Under the pieces are notes generated by a model, which was not told the origin of the DNA, made no database searches, and was given only the letters and a program-made list of their open reading frames with translations. The position numbers and the translations under genes are program-made. Below, piece by piece: positions 24,926-36,982 of a stretch of DNA of 64,000 bases. The DNA is from Hericium rajendrae (Eukaryota > Basidiomycota > Agaricomycetes > Russulales > Hericiaceae), in the NCBI GenBank assembly GCA_033439255.1, contig CM065892.1, positions 868,001-932,000 of the forward strand. The letters are read 5' to 3'. Position 1 is the stretch's first letter. Each line of letters starts with the position of its first letter.

Positions 24926-25694
24926 TCCAACCGTGAGTCGCGGCCACCCGTCGCACACGGCCCGAAGAGGGCAATGCTATTGCCGTGCCCAAGCCGTGCC
25001 GGTATGAAGTGACAATCCCTACTGGAGATCGCAGAAATGACCCCGCACTCGACCCCACTCGCTATAACTTGACGATGACGCCCGTCCCCTCCCGGCCGTG
25101 CGAGGCCGTCTGACACGAGGACGGCTCGATCGCCCGCACCTTGTAGCTTGATGATGAGTGGGGTGTAACTTGATGATGACACTCGCTTTCGAAGAACAGT
25201 TCACCGACTTGATGCAGATATCTCTCGGGTATGTTCATCTTGAAATATAGAGGCTTGCACTGATTGCTCTGAGATAATTATGGCACGATATAGGGATGAT
25301 GTCCAACATATCAAAACGAGGCAGAGGAGTAAGTCATAGAGACATAGCTCAAGTGTTAAAATGAATTCTAGACCATATTGAAGATGAACCTGTAGCATGG
25401 GCAGGCGTAAGGTACGCTGCGGACGCTGCGGAACTCGGTACGCTATTGGATGTCGATTGGGTATCGCTTGCGGAAATCGCCATGTCAATCGGACAGCAGA
25501 TGCTTTGTATCCTTTGACAGCGCAAAGGGGGTTTGGAGAGGATAACGCAATGGCGATGGCTTGTGAAAGGTGCGATATGCTTTTCTAATGGCGAAAGCGG
25601 ACAATAGGGATGTCTATATTGCAAAAGGCATGAAACGGGGGACGGGGCTGAAGGGAGAATTGGAGGATTATCGGATGGTAAAGCTCATATATGC
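24926..25694. other. Intergenic with scattered TTGACGATGACG words
   Basis: The word ACTTGACGATGACGCCC at about 25065, with related TTGATGATGA words at 25147 and 25168, also occurs at 61992 with relatives nearby. This may be another low-copy repeat. No gene is supported. Confidence 0.35.
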
Positions 25695-25701
25695 TATATA
25701 A
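25695..25701 (+). promoter_or_regulatory. TATA-like box of RING gene B
   Basis: TATATAA lies 57 bp upstream of the ATG at 25758, a plausible core promoter position for a short leader. Confidence 0.45.
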
Positions 25702-25757
25702 CCAGGATGCTCTGATGTGTACGACACCCACAAGATACTCTTCCTCAACCGTCAGTC

Positions 25758-26568
25758 ATGCCTCCTATCCCAATCCCTCCCTCCCGCGTTGTTCCTGGTG
25801 CACCTGTGAACTTCATCGTTATACTCGATGAATCTTTCAGCACCCTTAGTTTGGATCGGTCCTCCCCGGCTCAAGAACGGAAGCCCAAGGGCCCTTTAAC
25901 ATCTGCTCGACGAGAGTTGGTCCAGGTCCAGAAGGTGCGCAGCATTACTTTCATGCGTTATAGCTCTGGTTGATTTGCGGCTATAGGATAACCAATCCCT
26001 GCATCAAAAGTTGGCTGATCTGCAGACGGTCCGGGAGAGGATCCTCAAGCTAGAGCAGATAGTGGAAAAGGTATGTTTCTTGCTGTACTCGTTCGACATG
26101 ACACTCACAAACCGCACTTGTTAGTTTACGGCCGTGCGGTCCGATTGTCTTCGCTGTGTCATCTGTGACGAGATACCCTTAAAATTATACTGGTTAGTCT
26201 TCCACCAGTAGAATGTCTTGTCAGCGCTGAACTTGCTCGCCGCCCACTTTAGCTCCGGACCGTGTGGGCACACTTTCTGCTACGGATGCCTAGCGGGTTG
26301 GTTCAAAGGTCCGCTGGAGACAGCCTTGAGGGCAACTGCCCCTTCCATGCGCAAGAAGGACTTCCGTGCTGTCCCTGAGAGCCAGTTGCGGACGTTGCTA
26401 CATCGTCTCCTCCAACAACCGAAGTACACGTGTCCGCTTTGTCGAGCTCCCATCGAACACAGGCCGTTCGTGGTACCACGTCTGACGAAATTGGCGATCG
26501 CAGTTAACAATGCACCCGCGCAGGAGCACGACGAGGAGCACCTCAGGTTCAGAGGTTATTTTATGTGA
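25758..26568 (+). CDS. Coiled-coil RING-finger protein (paralogue B)
   Basis: A complete four-exon gene: 25758-25934, 25987-26070, 26125-26192, 26253-26568, giving 214 residues. Exon 1 is a Pro/Ser-rich N-terminus. Exon 2 (84 nt, 28 codons) encodes a coiled coil (LHQKLADLQTVRERILKLEQ). Exons 3 and 4 make a full C3HC4 RING: CVIC, CGHTFCYGC, then a 50-residue insert and CPLC. The intron between exons 3 and 4 is phase 2 and splits the RING. The 84-nt and 68-nt exons have exactly the same lengths as in the RING gene at 55459-56348, which marks common descent. Likely an E3 ubiquitin ligase or RING scaffold; target unknown. Confidence 0.88.
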
Positions 26569-27159
26569 TACATAGTAGCGGCTCTTTGACTGTATCGTTA
26601 GCCCAATAACATTGCCTGTTTGTAGCCGATAACAGGAGAGCATGTGCTGCATGCGCGAGGACGTTATTCTGGTAGTATCAAACGATGCTCACTTCGGAAG
26701 CTTTACTCTGACGGCCTGCTCGCCGCTCGCTGCAGGCCCTGGATCCTGGAATTTTGGGCATGAGAAGGCGGTTTCCCAAAGGTCGTGATAAGTCTGCTGT
26801 AACCTTAGCTAATTTCCGCTACCTTTTGGTAGTGGGTCTTAGGGCCTACTAACTAAGGTATGTCCGCTGTTGCTGATGTCGTCGAGTCCCTTATCGACGT
26901 CTCATCAACCTACTCCTTCTGCCCGCCGATGGCTCACCAGTCATAGCATCTGATGCGTTCACATTTCTCCTGCATATCTTAACGATGTCTATGCACTCGA
27001 GCTTGAAGATCACGGTCACAGCGCTCGAGGCTGGGATCGTCAATACCCTGTACCAGATCTGACTGACGTGCTGCCATCGTCCAGTTTGGAGAGCGACGAG
27101 TAAGGTGGCATGTCGGGAGGCTAAGGCCTGAGCGGTGATCTTGCAGATAAGACTAGCTC
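26569..27159. other. Intergenic, possible decayed coding sequence
   Basis: A short plus-strand stretch near 26945-27060 reads SDAFTFLLHILTMSMHSSL and could be coding, but no gene structure is visible. Confidence 0.3.
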
Positions 27160-27447
27160 AGTTCAAACCTGCCGAAGGTAAAACCGAAGGTCGAAGGCGA
27201 AGGTCGACTCGAAGGTGACCTTCGGCACAGAAAACTTGAGAGCACCTGCGCGACCTGCGGCCGCAGGTGATTACATAATGTCACGCCCGCGGTAGCTGAG
27301 ACGAACACACGAGCGCGCGCTGCCTTCACGTTCTGAGTGACTGTCACATGTCACGTTCCTGCGGTGCCTCAGCCACAGCAAGTCGAAGGAGGTCGAAGGT
27401 GACCTTCGACCTTCGACCTTCGAGTTCACCTTCGGCAGGTTTGAACT
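27160..27447. mobile_element. 288-bp element with 20-bp terminal inverted repeats
   Basis: The left end AGTTCAAACCTGCCGAAGGT is matched by a perfect inverse complement at 27428-27447. Inside are dense GAAGGTC/GACCTTC words that make further internal inverted repeats. No open frame of its own. It fits a MITE or fold-back element. Target-site duplication is unclear (CTC on the left, CTG on the right). Confidence 0.8.
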
Positions 27448-27664
27448 CTGCTACTGTTGTGCAGAACTTCGCACACAGGCCGAAGGACGAGTTGCTCCCG
27501 CCGTTATCCAAAGGTAATGCCCCACTATTTATGTCCCCCCTGTGATACTTATTCCTGGGATTTGCCAATATTCTCCTGCCTTGCCTTTGCTCACAGCGAC
27601 TTCCAAACAGCCCTTCCAGTGTTCCCCCTCCTCTGTCTTCCCCGGACCCCATTACTAGGTGATC

Positions 27665-29900
27665 ATGTCGAACATCCTTAGCCTCCGACCCCCACATCGG
27701 GCGACGATGTCGCTCTCGAGGAGAAGAAGTGCGAGTACAAGGATTTTGGCCATGATGAGCAGAAGGAGCAGAAGGCGACCCGTACGTCCAATTGGCCTTA
27801 TCTTGCGTAACTATCCCAGTTTTAACCGTCTCGCGTCTGCAGATACCAACGTCGACATATCCCTAGCCGCATATTCAGGTCTATTTGTTATTTACATATT
27901 CCTCACAGATCGAGCTGAAGGCTGAAGACCTTTATGGCAAAGAGAAGGTCAACCTCGAGACAATCGTCATCGGGGATGTCTTCAAGCCTCTCCAGTGCAA
28001 CGATGACGGCCACCGTGGCTGAGCGTCGTCTGGAAATCTTTGATCCCAATGAGCTCGAAAGCGAAGAGCAGAACCCTTTCCTTCAGGTGCGTCACTTCGA
28101 GCATTCTCACATCGCTCCCCGTTAATTTGACCCTGCAGTTCCTGTCTTTCATGTGGAATCCCTTGCTCTGGGTCATGGAAGCTGTCGCTCTCGTTGTCAT
28201 CGCCTTGTCCCATGGTGAAAGCCGTCCCCCGGACTGGGAAGAGTTCGTTGGTAGTATCCTCCTCCTGTTCATCAACTCGTCCATCGGGTTTTATAAGGAG
28301 CATAATGCTGGCAATGCCATCAAGGCTCTCATGGATTTGCTCGCACCCAAAGCCAATTGTAGGCACAAGGGCAGCTGGTCCGAAATTGAGTCGCCCATCC
28401 TCATCTTCGGTGACCTGGTCTCGTTCAAGATCGGTGACATCGTCCCCGCCAACTGCTATCTCATTGAGGCCTTCAACATCTCCATCGACCAGGCCGCGCT
28501 GACTGACGAGTCGCTTTCGGTCAGCAAGAAAGAGGATGACCGATGCTTCTCGTGACTTTTTCCTATTTCTGCTGTATTGACTGGTCATGGCGTATTTTAC
28601 AGCGCTCCACTTGTAAGCAGGGCAAGGCCGAAGGTGTTGTCATCACCAGTTCCAACACTTTCTTCGGCCGCGCCGCCTCTCTCTTGTCGGCCAGGACGAC
28701 GACACCACCGGCTATTTGCAGAAGGTTTGTGCCCAAATTGGTACCTTCTGCTTGGTCATTATTGGTATAAGGACGAGAATCTCGGAGAATAGGAGAATCT
28801 CGTCCTTTACGCAGGTTACCGCTTCTCTTACCATGACGGTCTCGACAACTTGCTCGTGCTTCTGATCGGCGTTATCCCCATTGTCATGCCCACTGTCCTG
28901 TCCGCCACCCTCGCTGTCGGTGCTCAGCAGCTCGCCAAGCACAAGGCCATCGTCACGCGTATCACTGCCATAGAGGAGTTGGCAGGTATCACCATCTTGT
29001 GCTCTGACAAGATCGGTACGCTCACCACCAACAAGCTCACGATCGACAAGTCTACAGTTAAGGCCTACGGTCCGTTCAGCGCTGACGAGGTCATCCTGCT
29101 CGCCGCATACGCTTCTCGTACTGAGAACCGGGATGCGATCGACTCGTCTGTCGTTGGCGCTCTCGGTGATGTTGGCTGCGCTCGCGCAGGCATCAAGCTG
29201 CTCGATCTCAAGCCTTTCAACCCTGTGGACAAGCGTGCAGAGATTGCCTGCCACGAAGAGTCATCTGGCAAGCTCGAGCGCATCACCAAGAATATGACCG
29301 GTATCATCATCAAGCTGTGCACGCGAAACAAGGCTGATGAGCTTGGGAACCATCTAGAAACCGACGTTGAGGAGTTCACTATCCGTGGTCTTCGTGCGCT
29401 CGCTGTCGCATACAAGGAGCTCGACGGCCAGGACCCGGGGGCGGAAGGCAACAGCTTCGAGCTCATTGGCCTGTTGGCCATCTTCGATCCCCCGCGTGAG
29501 GATACCAAGCAAACCATCGACGACGCTCTTGCATTCGGCGTCAAGGTCAGCTCGCATTCGCCAAGGAGACTGGTCGTCGCCTTGGCCTCGGTGACCTTGC
29601 GAAAGTTCCGAAGGATGGCCCTCCTCCCGGCAGCAAGTTCCGCTCGCTCGACGAGATGATCATGGATGCCGACGGTTTCGCTGGAATCTTCCCTGAGCAC
29701 AAGTTCGAGATCGTCAAGCATCTTCAGGGTCTTGGTCGCATGTGTGCCATGACTGGTGACGGCGTCAACGACGTTTCTGCTCTGTCTCACGCCAATATCG
29801 GTATCGCCGTTGAGGGTGCCACAGCCGTTGTCGCGGTCTTCTTGCGGTCGAGACATCTGCAGTTCGTACGATTACTGGCACCGACATACTCGGTCCCTTC
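27665..29900 (+). pseudogene. PMA1: Plasma-membrane H+-ATPase (P3A-type) pseudogene
   Basis: Almost every segment of a fungal PMA1 is readable in order: the N-terminus with GDDVALEEKK, then ELKAEDLYGKEKVNLETIVI, NPFLQ/FLSFMWNPL, the actuator region, the P-domain, the N-domain and TGDGVND. It is broken. Frameshifts occur near 27690, near 28000 and near 28690. The actuator TGES reads TDES (about 28503). The phosphorylation motif DKTGTLT reads DKIGTLT (about 29008). Around 29545 the KMVTGD segment is deleted with a frameshift. TGDGANDAPAL has become [11 protein letters not shown], and sequence after VEGAT is lost, so transmembrane helices 5-10 are missing. Retained introns (for example at 28087-28138) show a DNA-level copy, not a retrocopy. 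Confidence 0.95.
28769..28807. repeat. 15-bp inverted duplication inside the H+-ATPase pseudogene
   Basis: AAGGACGAGAATCTC (28769-28783) and GAGAATCTCGTCCTT (28793-28807) pair at 14 of 15 positions around a 9-bp loop. The right arm is the normal gene position encoding ExLVL. The left arm is an inserted inverse copy. Confidence 0.75.
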
Positions 29901-30530
29901 ACCCGAAGTGTTCTACGTAGACGTAACGAGGGAAATCTCCATGTTATGGCATGGTGACCACTCTAGTGACAGCGCTGTCGGACATGGCGAATCGTACGAA
30001 AAATAGCTTTTGAACTCGCCAGCCTTCATATACGTAAGTAACTAAGTATTTACTACACGCTGTTCAAAAATCTAACCTGCGACGCGCAAGTGATTTCGCA
30101 TGCATGACTCGCCGTGACTTTCATTTCACCTGTCTATGAGATCTTATGCCTTAGCACATCACGATGGTCAAGATATTCGAGCTTCCGGCGCGTCGTCGAG
30201 CCCGATGTTTCAAGTTGAAGTTACACCGTTCTGGCATTCTACACTGGCTACTCGAGCTAAAAGGCTCATTCTTCGGCTTACTTTTGTCTCTGGAGACAAT
30301 CCACTTCACTTACAGTCATAGAATTACAACTTTGAAAAAAAGGAAGGACCAGCAATGTAGAATACAAAAGTCAGACACACACATCGTCGCCGCCCCTCAC
30401 CCTTTCCACGGCGACACATTGTTCAAAAGTGGGAGCGAATCAAAGACGACAAAGCAGACAGGAATACGAATGCCCAAAACTGAGAGTGTTGGTGTCAACG
30501 ATAGCAAAAAGCTGAGTTGCGCACTTACCA
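29901..30530. other. No gene supported
   Basis: Downstream of the pseudogene. A 158-codon frame at 30164-30640 is basic and Ser/Thr-rich without a domain. Confidence 0.4.
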
Positions 30531-31140
30531 GAACCTGGAGCGACTCCAGACCCGCCCTCAACCTCTTAACCTCATTCTCTAAATCGAAGACTATCTTGCT
30601 GTCATCATCATACTTCTTCAGTTCATCCTTAGGGGTTTAATGAACGTCAGTTGAGTATCGGCAGCGCACATGCTGATGACGAACCGCAAGGTTGGGCCAG
30701 CCTGAGCCCAAACATAACGCACAGACTTTATGAGATGCAGCATCAGTCTTGCTGCCAGGCCAGGTTGTATAGGCAAGCATGGGTGTATGGCGGAGAATTG
30801 CACCAGTTCTGGGGCGGGGAGGCACGTCAGGCCCTCCCATGCCGGTCGCCTCGGTACTGAAAAGCCAGAAGACGTGCAGACAGCACCCTCCGGCTTCTGT
30901 AATCTTGGAAATCAGTTGTCGACTTATACCAATGGCGCGCTGAGCAAAGGCCGCCGCCGAAATCTTTTCTAGAACAGCCCCGGAAATCTGGTAAACCACA
31001 TCCTCCCTGGTACTGGTTGGAAGACTCTCGACCGGCTAGACAGACGTAAGTATCGGTTGACTGTGGCTCTGCCGGTGACGAGGACTTACAAAATATCCAG
31101 GAATGCGATATACCACATCCTCCACAGGTGAAGTCAAGGC
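30531..31140 (-). CDS. Partial hypothetical gene with a coiled-coil exon
   Basis: The minus strand has an exon-like segment at about 30636-30532 between splice-type signals, encoding KDELKKYDDDSKIVFDLENE followed by VKRLRAGLESL, a good coiled coil. Upstream, at about 31000-30870, a helical segment reads VVYQISGAVLEKISAAAFAQ. Another segment at 31130-31090 contains EDVVYRIPGYF. The start and the end of the gene could not be fixed and no family was recognised. Confidence 0.35.
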
Positions 31141-31844
31141 GAGCGCGCTAGGAGAATGGCATGCGGCGTTCTCCCCGATCGCACGCTCTACGCGCTGGTG
31201 CTGGAGGTTGGAAAATTCGGCGTGCTGCGATCAGCGTTATCAGACTTCTTGTGTCATACATGCATATAATCGGCGACGTACCGCTAAGGCAAACCGATGC
31301 GCCTGAAGGATCCAGATTAATAACATTCTGGACTTCGCGTTCAGTTTATGCCAGAAGAAACGGCATGGGTTTGGCGTCGTGTGTGTATCCGTACTAGCTC
31401 TGTCGTCAATGTGAACATAAGAACGCTGGGCCTTCTTGATCCGTCCTCGGCTCATGGTCAAGATTCCGTCACAGGATGGCGCAGACAGTGGAGGAAGTTT
31501 AGAGGAAGAGGAAACGGGATCGACAGATATAGAGGGAATGAAACAACGGCACAGTCAACAATGGTCTTTCACTGCTATCGTTGGGACATCAGGGCTACAA
31601 TCGAACAAAGACATTTTCTGGAGGAACAACTCGTAAGGCGAGAAAACGACACAGCTTGTATTGACTTGTTCTGAATTTAAGGACTGTGACTGCATCTGGA
31701 TATTTTTGACCACCAGCATGTTGTCTTGAGAAGTGCTTGAGATGAAGAGGAACAGTTATTGCGATGGTACAGTGCTTTGCATTATAAGAAGCAAACGGCG
31801 CCGTTCACTATATGGAAGGTACCGCCGCCTCCAACAAAGGCGCT
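31141..31844. other. No gene supported
   Basis: Short frames on both strands without motif. Confidence 0.4.
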
Positions 31845-32450
31845 GACGTATTGCTTGGTTGTGTTTGGTGAACGATCTGGAATCGTCCAGCAATTTTAGT
31901 TCAATTCATAGTTCAAATTCCTTGTCGAGCCGCTGCATTGTGCGCGTATGAACCTATGCGCGTACGCACCTGTCATCTTCCTCACCTCCATGCTGTGTGC
32001 ATGTGGAGTGTATGCGTGTATTCCTGTGGAGCGCGATAAAATCTTGCTCCGGTTTTCATGGTCCTAGGTGATTCGGCGGGCGAATCCACCAGGCCAAGCC
32101 TTCGTGTCGTCTTGCACGGTACGAACGGTCTTCTGTCTCTAGATTCAAACACGTTAACACTTCTCAGGATCTGGCATTCGCTGCTGGGCTCTGTTCTTCT
32201 CTTTCAATCCAGCGAGCGGCTGGTCCATGAGCAGTACTCCCTCAAGCAGTGCCAGAATGCTGCCATGGAACGTGCAGTTGGGCTGTCAATGACTGCAAGG
32301 TGCCCCGACATGTCGTGCGTTATCATCGTGCTGAGATGTGTCTTATTTTGAAGATCCGATGCTCACTATGTGCTGCTTGTTGCTGGAAACAACCTATGTG
32401 GACTTGGACAATGAGCGTAGCGGACTGATGAGTGAGCGCAGTGAGCTCGT
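31845..32450 (+). repeat. Dispersed repeat family A, copy 3
   Basis: Aligns by eye with 51045-51690 over its whole length: TTGCTTGGTTGTGTTTGG start, TGCGCGTATGAACC(T/C)ATGCG block, GATTCGG.GGGCGA block, and a shared 3' part with CAATGAGCGT. The tandem 16-bp units seen in copy 4 are almost absent here. Confidence 0.8.
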
Positions 32451-32946
32451 AGAGGATGGAGAGTCATGTAGAGGATAGAGAGTCATCTTGACTATGATCC
32501 CGCATATGGGTGGTGTCGGTTCGTGATGATGCCCGCTACGAGCACCCCTAGCCCGTGTTAAGCTTCATGTGCGCAGATTCGCCGAAAAGTAGCGTTTGAA
32601 GCGATATTGCCATACTTCCAATGTATCGCTATCGACGCTATGTGCCCAACAAGTTTTAACCATCGCTACATGCCGAGGAATGAATGAACGATCATGCAAG
32701 ACGGCCATCTCGCTCGGAGTCGATGACGCTCCACGTTTTGGCTCGAAGAGCGGCAAGGAGGAGTCTGCCACCAAACTCTACTTTCGTTCTAGCACAGGAT
32801 TTCACGCAGGATCTTACGTTAAGGATTTCTAGTTCTGCTCGGCGAGGTCCGTACGCAACATTTCTCCGAGTCTCACACCAAAACAAAACCTGACGGCTCA
32901 AATTGTCCGAGGATTTGATTTCGCAGTCAAGTAGTCTCGAGACCAT
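32451..32946. other. Flank of the transposase gene; terminus not identified
   Basis: This should contain one end of the Tnp2-type element. I looked for CACTA-like termini with a matching inverted end to the right of 36982 and found no convincing pair. Confidence 0.4.
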
Positions 32947-35900
32947 TCAGCATATGTATCGGGTCTTACGCCTTAGGAATGTAGTCAATTCTATAGAAAT
33001 TGTCAGACACGCGCTAATGATGGGGTGATACTTTTCAAGACGCACCCTGTCTAGTGATAGAACAGTCAATAGCTCACATTCCGACGAGGCGTCGCGGTAC
33101 GGACAACTTGCGAAATGACTAGAGATGTCTGCTGCTTTAATCACGAAAACGGCATCTTCCAAATTATTAATGAAAAGAGACGCGCCAAGCAGCGGCCATT
33201 GCTTGTATGGATCGAAGATTGTTCCGCCCTGAGGAAGTTCGCGGTATGCTTTGACGGCAAGAAAGTATTCAGTCAACAGGGTGCCGTCAGATCCTGGATG
33301 CTCGTGTGAAAAAATCTGTTGTATCCGGCCAGCACGGTATGTGCTACCCAAGCTTGATCGAAATAGAATCTGGCTGTCCCCAACGGAGGTTCGTTCTGTC
33401 GCGTAGCTGATGCCTTGTTTGTCGATTCGCGAACCATGGACTGCGGAGGGATCTAGCATGAATGAATTTTGTGAGGCAGGAGGACTGTTCATCGCGGAGT
33501 AGATAGCATGAGTAGAATCCCCGTTCAATCGATCGACGAGACCTAGATACATGTCACGATTCAAGTCCACCGGATCGTTGGAGGTGGTTTTCATAGAGAA
33601 CACAGTTTCTGATTCAGGCTCTTCGCAGTCCAAAGCTCGCAAGTCGTTTAGGAGTGTTCCTCGAAAAGTTTCACCAAAATGTTTGTCAAAGAGCGTTCGA
33701 AACTGCCCGAGAATAGATCCGAGAGTACTGCTCAGGATTAGAGCCTTCAAATTTGCGGAGCGACAAAATGATTTGAAGAATGTCACTTCCATCTGGCCTA
33801 AGGGACGCATCCTACTGTCAGGGCCAGTACGGGTTTGATAGGGCAGAGCGAACTCACCAGGCCGAAAGTTCGTCCGTAAACGTTGCATAAAACCATTATA
33901 ACGCTCGAAGGGAAAGGACCACCACCCATGGACTGGACCAAAAAGCTCAAGGCATTCGATCAGATGCAAAGAAAGGTGGTTGTTGACAACAATTGCTGCG
34001 TCTCCGAATAATTCTACGACAGACTTGGAATATCGATAGAAATGTTCTTGAACAATCTGTCTATGACACGTGGAAGATGATCGCATCGTTGCCCATCGCA
34101 CGCCGATAACAAGATCCAAGAAATTATCGAGCACACGCCGAGATCGAGCGGGTGTATCGGCACCGCCCCACAAACGTATCAAGGTGATAGGGAGGCTGAC
34201 AGTGCAAGCGCTACGCCACTGGTCCGCTTTGAGCCTCCCTTGACCAGGACTTCCAAAGTTCTTGGGTGTGCGGCCAATCCATGAAGGTACAATGGTATCG
34301 GCGATATCTTTCCAAACCTCTTGCAAGACAGATCTGTGTAATATCGCGATTTTCTCTTCTTGAATGGGGTTAGCAAAATCAAGAACTGGGTGAGGGTATG
34401 GCTGAGGGACAGCAAGTTCATCGTTCATATGCTGGCGACGCTAAAGTTGGCAGCAACTCGTCAATAACGCAACTTTTTCGGACCAAGAAAACACTCACCC
34501 AGTCTATTATAGCCTCAGCGATCGTTGCCTTCGTCATCGAGCGACTAGTCAAAGTAACACCATTCCGCAAAGCAAAAGCCATGAGGTATCCATGACGTGC
34601 GCTGGCAATCTTAGAGGCTTTCAACTGAAGAACTCCTTTTACGACCCGTGCGATATGCTCAACTTGCTCCCTTGGCGAGTGTGGTAAAGTTTTCTTCGAA
34701 CCTGACTCCTTAGCCTGTGAAGACATGTTCCAGATGTCCATGCAGTGATGACGCAGATCCCCAAGGAACAGATTGTGCATGGAGTCAAGGATAGCATATC
34801 GCGTCGGGTTCCAATAAGGCAAGCGAAGAAGCTCTGACCAACGTACGCCGTATAGCTCAAACTCTTTTTTTTGTTTTTCCTCAGTTGACGCATTCTTCCA
34901 GGCCGTGGCGCAGGCTACGTGCTCTTCCCAGGTGCGCCGTGGCCACGTCCAGAAGTCGAAATTGCACATGTTCTCTTTTAGCAACATGCAGAAAGAGCAG
35001 AATAGATTTCCCGAGTGGCCGGTAAATCCACCAGCTTTGCGAAGTGCGGGAAGATCTGCGACGAGTGGAATGAGGGCAGCTCGAACAATACGTCCAAGAG
35101 GATGTAACGATGTCTTGGAGAGATAAACGCCCGGTATCCAAAGGCGCAGTAAATCATCAACGAGAGGACGGAGAAGATGGTTGATCTGCATCAGCGATGG
35201 CTCCTTGGGACCAGGAATAACACCGACAAGGTACACGTTTTCAAGTCGATAGCGAATATGGCGAGGCAAGTTCATGCAGATCATGTAGATAGTGCCTACT
35301 GATGTGCTTGAGCTGGATGCCCTATTCCCATAAGGGTTGAACCAATCGACGAATAGGCTAAACCCCAGGCGACACTCTCCATCAGGGACGTTGAAAAAGG
35401 GTAGACCATCAGGGCCCTTGAAGTCCTTGAAGGCTGTCCCATCCCAGATATCGTTCTGAAGGTCCGGCAAAGTATCGGCCAGCCTTCCGCTGCGTAAGGA
35501 ATCTTCTATTCCTGGCCTTGCGAAAAGCCTCGCAAGCCATGAGTCCATTGGTTGGTACATGTAGGTCCGAATCGGAGTCTGTCCCAGGCCACTGGACTTT
35601 CCATGAACAAGCTTACCCCCGCATGGCTCGCTGGACGGTGTCTGACGAAATTGACAGATAGTCGGGTAATGAGGGTCTTTGGGATTTTTCGGAGCATAGC
35701 AACTGAAGCACTTCTTACAGCAGACAAATTGAATCGCCTCCGGGTCTAGATTAAATGTCTGCAACGCCGTTCGAATATCCAAGGGCCATTGATTGAGCAA
35801 CGTGATCAACCTCGACGGCTGGATCCCCACGCCTAAAGCACCTAGAAAAGCACATGTTGCGGCGACAACCATTTGGAAAGCCGTGAGCAAGAAGTGCGAA

Positions 35901-36982
35901 GACTCGTGCGAAACATTGTGAAGTAGATACATGACCGCCGCTGTTAAAAGAGAAAGGAGCAATGGGGCGGGAATACTAGAAATGCTGTCGTTGAAATATC
36001 TGGCTGATGAATGTTATTCATCAGCAAGGCTTGAGCAAACAGGAGGAATAGATGGCTTACACGAGTCATATACGCGGGGAATGCGATCGTCGTGAGGTAA
36101 CAGGAATCCTTGTTCCAGTTTCTTCATGCGCCACTGTCCTGCGACCCAGGAAGACATGGACTGATAATATCCATCGATGTCCGCAATTAAAGAGTGCGCG
36201 TCCTCTTGAATTCGAACCCCTGCCAGGTTAGAGGCGCCGAGCTCTTGGGCAAGGGTCCTCACGTTGATGATGCTACTTTGGTGATTGAGAAAAGCACTGT
36301 TGTCAGCACGGACGCAAGTGTTGATGGTGAGGCGCGGCATTGGATCATCTGCAGATCGGGGATTCCGATGAAATACAATCGGAGGGAACGAGAAAGACGA
36401 CTTGAGAGCGGTAAACTTCTGGAGGTACGTCCGTAACTCTTTTGCAAGCGGCGGTTCCGGGCCAGTAGATGAGGAAGGATCTAGACAGGACCGGGGTGAA
36501 AATAAATCCCAGCGCACTGCCGACTAGATGCTTACAATTGATGACAGGGGGTTCTATCGAAGACATTGAACTTGGTAGGGCAGTTCCACTGGCACTGGCA
36601 TGAGGGGATGTGGTGTCCCCGTTTTCAAATTCTTCGGTGACACAAATGAGTCGTGAGCAAGGAGAATAATCACCGTCTTATCGTTCTCTTTACCTGTGAC
36701 ATTGTTAACCACGTCGGACATGACGACATCCTCTTGCGTAGACTGACGAGCCATAATCGTTGCGTCCGACATCGGGACATCAGACATGGTGACACCCATA
36801 ATGGCCTGGGCGATGTCTCGCCCGTCATTTTCTAGGACCCATTCACGTTCTTGCCGCTGATGCTGTTTCCACTCCCTCATAGTCAAGTAGCTCCCGCTTA
36901 CTATTTCGTTCGTGTCCGGATCGGATGAGAACATGCTAAAGCAGGATTTGGCGTGACATCGACATAGCTGATTTCGAGCCAT
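32947..36982 (-). CDS. Tnp2-type (CACTA/EnSpm-like) transposase
   Basis: A four-exon gene of roughly 1,250 residues, open throughout. Exon 1 (36982-about 36574) starts MARNQLCRCHAKSCF with a CxC-type N-terminus. Exon 2 runs about 36520-36063, exon 3 35999-34499 and exon 4 34440-32947. The intron at 34441-34498 has a consensus GTGAGT donor; the one at 36000-36062 has GTGTAAG. Exon 3 carries the family core: CCKKCFSCY, LFVDWFNPYGN, GPKEPSLMQI...PLVDDLLRLW.PGVY, DLPALRKAGGFTGH, CSFC and LPYWNPTRY..LDSMHNLF. Exon 4 has HLSLHLIECLELFGPVHGWW and FPFERYNG, the usual C-terminal block. No stop or frameshift was found, so it may be active. It catalyses cut-and-paste transposition in the nucleus. Confidence 0.88.

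Noticed and set aside
28850-29659. 269-codon frame as an active P-type ATPase catalytic unit
   Set aside because: The phosphorylation motif has Ile for Thr, the actuator motif is mutated, and frameshifts and deletions lie on both sides.
36200-36225. GGGGTTCGAATTC on the minus strand as a tRNA B box
   Set aside because: It lies within a well-supported transposase exon and no A box or cloverleaf could be drawn around it.
32947-36982. Transposase as a KDZ-type enzyme linked to the TET/JBP gene
   Set aside because: The motifs (WFNPYGN, PLVDDLLRLW, CSFC, LPYWNPTRY) are those of Tnp2-type transposases; no KDZ-type core was seen, and the TET/JBP gene is 7 kb away on the other strand.
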